From JAFDWI01 sp964595905 (GTDB lineage Bacteria > Actinomycetota > Acidimicrobiia > Acidimicrobiales > Iamiaceae): a DNA stretch of 5,108 nt. The DNA lies in the NCBI GenBank assembly GCA_964595905.1, contig CAZQSU010000163.1:1-5108 (forward strand), given 5' to 3'. The position numbers and the translations under genes are program-made. Under the pieces are notes generated by a model, which was not told the origin of the DNA, ran no database searches, and saw only the letters and a list, made by a program, of their open reading frames with translations. Shown one piece after another: positions 1-4,386 of this stretch (positions within the stretch are counted from its first letter, which is position 1; each line of letters opens with the position of its first letter).

Positions 1-377
1 TGTTGACCACGCACTACATGGAGGAGGCCGACCAGTTGTGCGACCGGGTCGCGATCGTCGACCACGGTCGCATCCTGGCGCTGGACACTCCCGAGGCTCT
101 CAAGCGGAGCGTCGACGCCGACACGATCGTGACGGTGCGGGCCAACGGCGACCTGGATGCGTTCTCCGAACGGGTCACCGAGGACCTCACCGGCACCCGC
201 CGGGTGCGCGCCATCGACGGCGGCGTGGAGATCCACGTGTCCCACGGTGAGCGGATCCTGCCGCGGATCATCGCGCTGGCCGAGTCGTCCGGGGTCGACA
301 TCGTCGACGTGTCGATCGCCGAGCCGACGCTGGAGACCGTGTTCATCGATCTGACCGGCAAGGAGCTCCGCGACTGA
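1..377 (+). CDS. ABC exporter ATP-binding protein, 3' end only (DrrA-like)
   Basis: This is the C-terminal part of an ATP-binding subunit whose start lies left of the window; bases 1-2 belong to a split codon and the TTG at 3-5 is an internal leucine, not a start. The first visible residues, LTTHYMEEA, contain the H-loop histidine of ABC ATPases, followed by the usual strand VAIVDHGRILALDTPEAL. The last ~85 residues form the extra C-terminal domain common in drug and polysaccharide exporter ATPases (DUF4162 type), ending PTLETVFIDLTGKELRD, a tail typical of the daunorubicin-resistance DrrA family. Walker A, Q-loop, signature and Walker B are off the window. The stop overlaps the start of the permease gene by one base (TGATG), so the two are translationally coupled and form one exporter. 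It would hydrolyse ATP at the inner face of the membrane. The substrate is unknown. Confidence 0.93.
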   Translation, partial: LTTHYMEEADQLCDRVAIVDHGRILALDTPEALKRSVDADTIVTVRANGDLDAFSERVTEDLTGTRRVRAIDGGVEIHVSHGERILPRIIALAESSGVDIVDVSIAEPTLETVFIDLTGKELRD

Positions 378-1291
378 TGACCACCACCGAGCCGACCCCG
401 ACGGTCGCCGGGCCGCGCGACCTGCCCGGCGTGGTCATCGCCCGCACGCCTGCGCGCAGCCAGTTCGCCGCGTCGCGGACCGCGCTGGTCGCGTTGATGC
501 GGCGTGACCTGGTCGTGTTGTGGAAGAACTTCGGGGAGTTCATCGCACGCACGCTGATCCAGCCGTTCCTGTTGGTCTTCGTGTTCTTGTACGTGTTCCC
601 GTCGATCGGCCAGGGCATCGGTGGGGGCGCCGGTGGGGGTGCCGGTGCCGGCGAGTCGGCGTTCGCCACGGTGCTCGTGCCCGGTGTCGTCGCGGTCACG
701 ATCATGTTCCAGGGCATCCAGGCGGTTGCGCTGCAGCTCTCCCAGGAGTTCGGCTACACCCGCGAGATCGAAGACCGGGTGCAGGCGCCGTGCCCGGTGT
801 GGTTGGTCGCGGTCGCCAAGGTGCTCTCCGGGTCGGTCCAAGGGGTGCTCGCCGCGCTTGTGGTGTTTCCGATGGCGGCTTTCGTGCATGCCCAGGGCGT
901 GAACGCCCACCTCGACATCCACTGGTGGGTGACCCTGACGATCATCCCGATCGCGTGCGTGGCGATGACGGCGCTCGGGTTGGTGCTGGGCACCAAGTTC
1001 GAGCCGCGCAACATCGGGCTGATGTTCGGGTTCGTCGTGCTGCCGGTCACCTTCCTGGGTGGCACGTACTACCAGTGGACCGCGCTCGAGCCGGTGAAGC
1101 TCGGTGCGTTCTCGTGGCTGCAGACGCTGGTGCTGATCAACCCGCTGATCTACGTGGCCGAGGGGATGCGTGCCGCGCTGACCAGCACCAGCCACATGCA
1201 CCTGTATGTGGTGTACCCGGTGCTGCTCGGGTTCTGCGTGCTGTTCCTGTACCTCGGCATCCGCGGCTTCCGCAGGCGGGTGTTGAGCTAG
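377..1291 (+). CDS. ABC-2 type exporter permease (DrrB-like)
   Basis: This encodes a complete 304-aa integral membrane subunit that partners with the ATPase just upstream. After a ~35-residue polar N-terminus, hydrophobic segments lie at about residues 58-77, 99-121, 143-170, 184-206, 213-230 and 277-295, the six-helix plan of ABC-2 permeases. The stretch REIEDRVQAPCP (129-140) after the second helix matches the conserved cytoplasmic coupling region of this family, and the NPLIYVAEGMRAAL motif (255-268) is also characteristic. Length is normal for DrrB-like proteins. The ATG is fixed by its one-base overlap with the ATPase stop. An unusual glycine/alanine run (residues 82-92), encoded by a 12-bp tandem repeat, lies between the first two helices. 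Likely role: export of a drug, lipid or glycoconjugate; the substrate cannot be inferred. Confidence 0.93.
   Translation: MTTTEPTPTVAGPRDLPGVVIARTPARSQFAASRTALVALMRRDLVVLWKNFGEFIARTLIQPFLLVFVFLYVFPSIGQGIGGGAGGGAGAGESAFATVLVPGVVAVTIMFQGIQAVALQLSQEFGYTREIEDRVQAPCPVWLVAVAKVLSGSVQGVLAALVVFPMAAFVHAQGVNAHLDIHWWVTLTIIPIACVAMTALGLVLGTKFEPRNIGLMFGFVVLPVTFLGGTYYQWTALEPVKLGAFSWLQTLVLINPLIYVAEGMRAALTSTSHMHLYVVYPVLLGFCVLFLYLGIRGFRRRVLS
620..649 (+). repeat. 12-bp in-frame tandem repeat in the permease gene
   Basis: Two adjacent 12-bp units (620-631 GGTGGGGGCGCC and 632-643 GGTGGGGGTGCC) differ at one base and are followed by a half unit GGTGCC (644-649). They encode Gly-Gly-Gly-Ala twice, then Gly-Ala, in the loop between the first and second membrane helices of the permease. 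Because each unit is four codons, gain or loss of a unit keeps the reading frame. Confidence 0.85.
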
Positions 1292-1354
1292 CCCCAATGC
1301 TGGCCGGCCGATTGCGAAAAGGCGCGGTGTCGCGTGGGGCGTTCCACCGTGATG

Positions 1355-1375
1355 CCGTTTTCGTGGTCGAAACGG
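1355..1375. other. Imperfect inverted repeat between the exporter and the toxin-antitoxin-type module
   Basis: CCGTTT (1355-1360) pairs with AAACGG (1370-1375), with two further C-G pairs inside and one bulged T, leaving a TGGT loop. It lies 64 bases after the permease stop. No T-run follows it, so it is not a textbook intrinsic terminator. It could end exporter transcription weakly, be an operator, or be chance. Nearby, the heptamer AACGGTC occurs at 1371-1377 and again at 1405-1411, 34 bases apart. Apart from these and the promoter-proximal elements listed separately, 1292-1460 holds nothing I can identify. Confidence 0.3.
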
Positions 1376-1417
1376 TCCTGCGGACTTCGGTCGGGAACCA
1401 CTGGAACGGTCAGCGGG

Positions 1418-1437
1418 TTCCGGGGGTGCCCCGCGAA
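1418..1437. promoter_or_regulatory. Candidate operator palindrome upstream of the DUF433/DUF5615 module
   Basis: The core CGGGG-GTG-CCCCG (1421-1433) is a perfect 5-bp inverted repeat with a 3-nt centre. TTC (1418-1420) and GAA (1435-1437) extend the symmetry across one unpaired base. It covers the place where a -35 element would sit relative to the -10 box at 1448-1453, a good position for repression. Antitoxins often autoregulate their operons, so binding by the DUF433 product is a reasonable but unproven idea. A second CGGGGNNNCCCCG occurs inside the toxin gene at 1870-1882. Confidence 0.4.
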
Positions 1438-1447
1438 GACCGACGGG

Positions 1448-1453
1448 TAGAGT
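1448..1453 (+). promoter_or_regulatory. -10 box (TAGAGT) of the DUF433/DUF5615 operon, probably leaderless
   Basis: TAGAGT fits the actinobacterial TANNNT -10 consensus and ends 7 bases before the ATG at 1461. Transcription would therefore begin at or next to the start codon, giving a leaderless mRNA. No purine-rich ribosome-binding site stands at the usual distance and no clear -35 hexamer is visible. Confidence 0.55.
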
Positions 1454-1460
1454 TGAGTCG

Positions 1461-1679
1461 ATGGATCTCACCTCGTTCATCGAGACCCGCCCGGGAGTAC
1501 GGAGTGGGAAGCCGTGCTTCATCGGTACGCGGATCGCGGTGTATGACGTCCTCGAGTACTTGGCGTCGGGTATGACGACGGATGAGATCGTCGCCGACTT
1601 CCCGGAGCTCACTGCTGAGCACGTTCGGGCCGCTATCGAATTTGCGGCTGTTCGGGAGCGTCGGCTCGCGACGGCGTGA
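1461..1679 (+). CDS. DUF433 family protein, probable antitoxin
   Basis: This encodes a 72-aa protein of the DUF433 family, small helix-turn-helix-like proteins that often act as the antitoxin partner of PIN-like proteins. The hallmarks are visible: SGKPCFIGTRIAVYDVLEYL (residues 15-34, the conserved G-K-P-x-I-x-G-T-R-I block), then SGMTTDEIVADFPELT (36-51) and a C-terminal helix through RAAIEFAAVRERR. Family proteins are about 70-80 aa, so it is full length. It would bind and neutralise the protein encoded next and probably bind its own promoter DNA. The stop overlaps the next start by four bases (GTGA), implying coupled translation. The start follows a TAGAGT box by 7 bases, suggesting a leaderless transcript. 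An unrelated regulatory role is possible, but the partner gene makes antitoxin the best call. Confidence 0.88.
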   Translation: MDLTSFIETRPGVRSGKPCFIGTRIAVYDVLEYLASGMTTDEIVADFPELTAEHVRAAIEFAAVRERRLATA

Positions 1680-2014
1680 GACTTCTGTTCGATCAAAACC
1701 TGTCGCGACACCTCGTTGACTCATTGCGTGACGAGTTCCCAGAGAGCGAGCACGTTGCTGCCGTGGGGCTCGACACCGCGACCGACGAAGAGATCTGGCG
1801 GTACGCGCGCGTCCACGGCCATGTGATCGTGTCGAAGGATTCGGACTTCCGTCAGCTCGCGTTTCTGCACGGGGCACCCCCGAAAACGCTCTGGCTCAAG
1901 GTGGGGAATGCTTCCACGGCAGCGGTCCTCGCGGTGCTCCTCGAACATGTCGAGACCATCGAGCATTTCTCACGCTCCGAAGATGAGGCGCTGCTCGTCC
2001 TGCCGACGATTTGA
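1676..2014 (+). CDS. DUF5615 PIN-like protein, probable toxin (RNase)
   Basis: This encodes a 112-aa protein of the DUF5615 family (PIN-like, related to the Mut7-C fold). The N-terminal strand MRLLFDQNLSRHLVDSL carries the first conserved acid (D6) and the family D-x-N-L-S motif. Further acids are at E38/E39 (ATDEEIWRYA) and at D55 and D57 in VSKDSDF, the place of the C-terminal metal-binding acids of PIN nucleases. These would form a Mg/Mn-binding RNase site, so the gene appears intact. The GTG start at 1676 is chosen because the protein begins exactly at the family N-terminus and overlaps the antitoxin stop by four bases. By hand count 1681-1980 is about 61% G+C, lower than flanking genes, which fits horizontal acquisition. 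Nuclease activity and RNA target are inferred from the family. Confidence 0.88.
   Translation: MRLLFDQNLSRHLVDSLRDEFPESEHVAAVGLDTATDEEIWRYARVHGHVIVSKDSDFRQLAFLHGAPPKTLWLKVGNASTAAVLAVLLEHVETIEHFSRSEDEALLVLPTI
1870..1882. repeat. Second copy of the CGGGGNNNCCCCG palindrome, inside the toxin gene
   Basis: CGGGGCACCCCCG at 1870-1882 is the exact 13-base reverse complement of 1421-1433 upstream of the operon, and both fit CGGGGNNNCCCCG. Here it encodes part of the HGAPPK segment of the toxin. It could be a secondary binding site or a chance GC-rich match. Confidence 0.4.
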
Positions 2015-2029
2015 GACGACCCCGGTAGG

Positions 2030-3136
2030 TCAGGCCGTCGCGGCGGCGGCCCGATCCTGGGCGACCGCGTCGTAGGACGCGTAGTCCTCGGCGGTGTCGG
2101 TGCCGTCGTCGAAGGCCATGATCCCGGCCTTTGCCCACTCGTTGCGCAGGTGTCCGTCGTTCGCGTCGAGCAGGCCCAGCTTGCGCACGTTGGGCACCAA
2201 TTTGGCGTAGAAGCCGTGTTCGAAGCTGTTGAACAGGCTCTTGTCGAGGGTGGCGGCGCCTTCCATGAGGTACGGCGTCAACGCAGCCAGGTCGACGCCG
2301 AGGCGTTCCCAGATCTCCGGTGTGGTCGAGCGGGCCTTGTTGCGGATCGTCGCCTCGAGCAGAAAATCCTGACGGTCGGCGAGCTCCGCGCTGGTCAGGC
2401 CCTCGTAGTACTCGGCCAGGCTCAGCACCCCGAAGGCCACGTGGCGGGCCTCGTCGGCCATCACATAACGGATCAACTTCTTGAGCAGCGGCTCGTTGGT
2501 GTTGCGGTGCATCGCCCCGAACGCCGCGAGTGCCAGGCTCTCGATCACGATCTGCATGCCGAGATAGGCGATGTCCCACCGGCTGTCTTCGATCAGATCG
2601 GTGATCTGGTCTTCGAGGAACGGGCTCATCGGGTACGCGTCACCGAGCTTGGTGTGCAGGTACTTGGCGAACACCTCGGTGTGGCGGGCCTCGTCCATGG
2701 TCTGGGTCGACGCGTAGTACTTGGCGTCGATCCAGGGCACCGTCTCGGTGATCTTGGCGGCGACCATCATCGCTCCCTGTTCGCCGTGCATGAACTGCGA
2801 CAGCAGGGCTTTGAGCGATTCGATACCGAGTCGGGTGAACTCGTCGTCCGACCACGACGCGATCGGCGAGCCGGGCACCTGGGCCGCGGCGCGGGCGACC
2901 AGCACCGTGACGTTCGGCGTCTTGGTGTCGTTCACGAGCCGTTCGGGGTCGACCTCGGTCGACCAGTCGAGGTCGGTGACCGAGTTCCACTGTGACGCCA
3001 TCGCCTTGTTGTAGAGGGTGACGAGCTGGTCGCGGTCACGGTCGTAGTTCCACTGGAACACCCGTTGCGCGTTGTCGGTGATCAGCTTGATCGACTCGTC
3101 GACCTCGTCACGGTCGGGAAGTTCGGTCATGGTCAT
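2030..3136 (-). CDS. Ferritin-like diiron oxygenase (ribonucleotide-reductase-R2-like/AurF-like fold)
   Basis: This encodes a 368-aa soluble protein with a complete set of diiron carboxylate ligands in the four-helix order: E119 (HGEQGAM), E149 and H152 (DEARH), E199 (IVIES), E229 and H232 (a second DEARH). The two half-sites have the same 30-residue spacing between the single Glu and the ExxH. Such enzymes activate O2 for hydroxylation, N-oxygenation, desaturation or radical formation; the substrate here is unknown. The frame stays open far upstream, but the ATG at 3136 is supported by an AGGAG ribosome-binding site (3143-3147) six bases away and by the change there from arginine-rich non-protein-like sequence to a normal protein. 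An in-frame ATG at 3130 is the alternative. A flavin reductase gene lies upstream on the same strand and could supply electrons. The 3' end faces the toxin gene across 15 bp. Confidence 0.88.
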   Translation of the reverse strand: MTMTELPDRDEVDESIKLITDNAQRVFQWNYDRDRDQLVTLYNKAMASQWNSVTDLDWSTEVDPERLVNDTKTPNVTVLVARAAAQVPGSPIASWSDDEFTRLGIESLKALLSQFMHGEQGAMMVAAKITETVPWIDAKYYASTQTMDEARHTEVFAKYLHTKLGDAYPMSPFLEDQITDLIEDSRWDIAYLGMQIVIESLALAAFGAMHRNTNEPLLKKLIRYVMADEARHVAFGVLSLAEYYEGLTSAELADRQDFLLEATIRNKARSTTPEIWERLGVDLAALTPYLMEGAATLDKSLFNSFEHGFYAKLVPNVRKLGLLDANDGHLRNEWAKAGIMAFDDGTDTAEDYASYDAVAQDRAAAATA

Positions 3137-3142
3137 GATGCA

Positions 3143-3147
3143 CTCCT
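3143..3147 (-). promoter_or_regulatory. Ribosome-binding site of the diiron gene
   Basis: AGGAG on the minus strand is separated by six bases from the ATG at 3136. It decides this start over the longer open frame and over the ATG at 3130. It contrasts with the neighbouring genes, whose starts look leaderless. Confidence 0.75.
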
Positions 3148-3205
3148 GTGTTCTGCGACCGACACGAGGTGGTGGCTCTGCGGCCATCGTCCGTCGTCGG
3201 TAGTG

Positions 3206-3220
3206 GCCGAGCTGCTCGGC
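3206..3220. other. Perfect inverted repeat in the leader of the diiron gene
   Basis: GCCGAG-CTG-CTCGGC is a perfect 6-bp inverted repeat with a 3-nt centre, about 70 bases before the diiron start codon. In the minus-strand RNA it would form a tight GC-rich hairpin. It could be a repressor site, an attenuating hairpin or a processing site between the two genes. There is no T-run after it, so an intrinsic terminator is unlikely. Confidence 0.45.
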
Positions 3221-3239
3221 GCTGCCCCTGTGAGGGCCG

Positions 3240-3245
3240 AAGGTA
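3240..3245 (-). promoter_or_regulatory. Possible internal -10 box (TACCTT) for the diiron gene
   Basis: On the minus strand TACCTT fits TANNNT and lies in the 158-bp gap between the flavin reductase stop and the diiron start. Transcription from here would leave a leader of roughly 97 bases containing the 3206-3220 hairpin and the AGGAG site. I found no convincing -35 element, so this is tentative. Confidence 0.3.
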
Positions 3246-3294
3246 GCACCGTTCCCGGCGACGTGGGCCGGACTCGTCACCGGCCAGGCCTCGG

Positions 3295-3819
3295 TCAGCT
3301 CCGTCGGTCGTCGGCGTCGTGGCCGGGTTCGATGTCGGTCGCGTTGCCGAGTCGGAAGGTCGCCGGGTGCGTCGCATCGCCGAGATCGACGGCAATCGGC
3401 TCGAGAATCACACCGGTGTGGTCGCCGCCGGCGTCGAGCACCCGGACGCGGCGGCCGATGGTGCGGTTCGGCAGCTCGTCGAGGAGGGGAACGCCGTCGG
3501 GGCCCGAATGCCAGGCGAGCCCGGCGAACTTGTCGGTCTCGTCGCCGGTGAGGCCGCCGAAGTGTGCGGCCAGATCGTGCCGTGCGGCCTCGATCAGGTG
3601 CACGGCGAGCAGGTCGGTCTCGAGCGCGAGCCCGTGGGTGTGGTTGGCCTTCGACACCCAGACCGCGTGCAGCGGGGGGTCGATGCTGCAACTGGAGTGG
3701 AACCCGACGAGGCAACCCGAACGCTCACCGTCGTGGGCGAGCGTGACGATCGCGAGCGCCGGGTCGAGACGTGCGACGAACGTCGCGTACTTCCCGGCGA
3801 CATCGCCTTTCCCAGCCAT
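3295..3819 (-). CDS. Flavin reductase-like domain protein
   Basis: This encodes a 174-aa protein with the flavin reductase-like fold (split-barrel FMN-binding; HpaC/DIM6-NTAB type). The region from about residue 10 to 155 covers the domain: the opening strand ALAIVTLAHDGERSGCLVGFHSS, the family block CSIDPPLHAVWVSKANHTHG (44-63), then LLAVHLIEAARHDLAAHFGG (70-89) and the KFAGLAWHSGPDGVPLLDE segment (97-115). Members bind FMN or FAD, and many reduce it with NAD(P)H for a partner oxygenase. It precedes the diiron oxygenase gene on the same strand with a 158-bp gap, so a reductase-oxygenase pairing is plausible though not proven; the gap means the second gene may also have its own promoter. The start ATG follows TAGCTT by six bases, suggesting a leaderless transcript. 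A flavin- or heme-binding role without reductase activity cannot be excluded. Confidence 0.87.
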   Translation of the reverse strand: MAGKGDVAGKYATFVARLDPALAIVTLAHDGERSGCLVGFHSSCSIDPPLHAVWVSKANHTHGLALETDLLAVHLIEAARHDLAAHFGGLTGDETDKFAGLAWHSGPDGVPLLDELPNRTIGRRVRVLDAGGDHTGVILEPIAVDLGDATHPATFRLGNATDIEPGHDADDRRS

Positions 3820-3825
3820 GGTTCC

Positions 3826-3831
3826 AAGCTA
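3826..3831 (-). promoter_or_regulatory. -10 box (TAGCTT) of the flavin reductase gene, probably leaderless
   Basis: On the minus strand TAGCTT is followed by six bases and then the ATG at 3819. A weak -35-like TCGACG lies at 3851-3856, 19 bases upstream. Transcription would start at or beside the start codon. The site lies in the 54-bp gap shared with the divergent VOC gene. Confidence 0.55.
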
Positions 3832-3861
3832 GGACCCCGTACGTCGGTCACGTCGAGGCCG

Positions 3862-3867
3862 TAGGGT
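3862..3867 (+). promoter_or_regulatory. -10 box (TAGGGT) of the VOC gene, probably leaderless
   Basis: TAGGGT fits TANNNT and is followed by six bases and then the ATG at 3874, so the mRNA is predicted to start at the start codon. There is no clear ribosome-binding site or -35 hexamer. Its upstream elements must overlap those of the divergent flavin reductase promoter. Confidence 0.55.
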
Positions 3868-3873
3868 CACACC

Positions 3874-4245
3874 ATGCGGACCACCGGGATCGACCACCTC
3901 GTCCTGCGTTCGGGTGACGTCGAACGCACCCTCGCCTGGTACCGGGAGCACCTCGGCGTCGAAGCCGAACGGCTGGACGAGTGGCGTGCCGGCGAGGTGT
4001 TGTTCCCGTCGTTGCGGCTGTCGGACACCACGATCATCGACGTGCTGGCGGGCGAGCGGTCGGGCACCAACGTCGATCATTTCGCCGTGGTTCTCACCGG
4101 CGTCGACCTCGATGAACTCGCTGCGTCGGGTTCCTTCGATGTGGTCGCGGGACCGTCGGATCTGTGGGGTGCCCGCGGGCAGGGGCGCGGGCTGTACGTC
4201 CGCGACCCGGACGGCAACGTGGTGGAGCTCCGCACCTACCGGTGA
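3874..4245 (+). CDS. VOC superfamily protein (glyoxalase/dioxygenase fold)
   Basis: This encodes a 123-aa single-domain protein with two beta-alpha-beta-beta-beta modules. The first begins IDHLVLRSGDVERTLAWYREHLG (6-28), the classic VOC opening; the second begins with VDHFAVVL (67-74) and ends GLYVRDPDGNVVELRTY (106-122), the classic closing motif. Candidate metal ligands at the usual positions are H8, H69 and E118, with D56 possibly in place of the fourth ligand. Members include glyoxalases, extradiol dioxygenases, epimerases and thiol transferases for antibiotics; with one domain it would work as a dimer. It is transcribed divergently from the flavin reductase over 54 bp, which suggests shared control and perhaps a related small-molecule substrate. 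The precise reaction cannot be told from sequence. Confidence 0.9.
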   Translation: MRTTGIDHLVLRSGDVERTLAWYREHLGVEAERLDEWRAGEVLFPSLRLSDTTIIDVLAGERSGTNVDHFAVVLTGVDLDELAASGSFDVVAGPSDLWGARGQGRGLYVRDPDGNVVELRTYR

Positions 4246-4252
4246 GCGCGAT

Positions 4253-4279
4253 CCGGCGGAGTGCCGGTCGATCACCGGC
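4253..4279. terminator. Overlapping hairpins after the VOC gene, possible terminator
   Basis: GCCGGT (4263-4268) and ACCGGC (4274-4279) form a perfect 6-bp stem with a 5-nt loop, 17 bases after the VOC stop. An alternative 5-bp stem pairs CCGGC (4253-4257) with GCCGG (4263-4267), and the two cannot form together. Only TCTTC follows, not a real T-run, so termination would be weak or factor-assisted. Confidence 0.4.
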
Positions 4280-4374
4280 TCTTCGACGGCGGTCGTCCTC
4301 ACCGTTGGCGACTCCGGGCCGATAGTCAACCGATGGGGACGGCCGTGCCAACTGGCGCATCATCCGACACGGGG

Positions 4375-4380
4375 CATGAT
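4375..4380 (+). promoter_or_regulatory. Possible -10 box (CATGAT) for the PF10118 gene
   Basis: CATGAT is followed by six bases and the GTG at 4387, the same geometry as the boxes before the VOC and flavin reductase genes. CTGGCG at 4352-4357 lies 17 bases upstream as a passable -35. A competing box, GATAGT at 4321-4326, sits six bases before an in-frame ATG at 4333, so the promoter and start are not settled. Confidence 0.35.
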
Positions 4381-4386
4381 GCTGCC

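Noticed and set aside
1323..1334. CGCG-GTGT-CGCG inverted repeat after the permease gene
   Set aside because: A 4-bp GC stem is expected by chance in this composition and has no T-run after it.
14..1711. 565-codon open frame on the minus strand opposite the exporter and DUF433 genes
   Set aside because: Its translation is rich in Arg, His, Gln and Pro with no recognisable domain, and it runs antisense to three genes with clear families. Long open antisense frames are common in GC-rich DNA.
2018..2031. GACC/GGTC inverted repeat between converging genes as a bidirectional terminator
   Set aside because: The stem is only 4 bp and there is no T-run on either strand.
2150..2995. 281-codon plus-strand open frame over the diiron gene
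   Set aside because: It is the antisense shadow of a gene with complete diiron motifs; its translation matches no family I know.
3137..3715. N-terminal extension of the diiron frame to 3715
   Set aside because: The extension is Arg/Pro/Ala-rich and overlaps the flavin reductase gene in another frame; the AGGAG site and family-like sequence support a start at 3136.
3319..3864. 181-codon plus-strand frame opposite the flavin reductase gene
   Set aside because: It is a complementary-strand shadow with repetitive Gly/Val/Glu/Arg composition and no domain; the minus strand encodes a clear flavin reductase-like domain.
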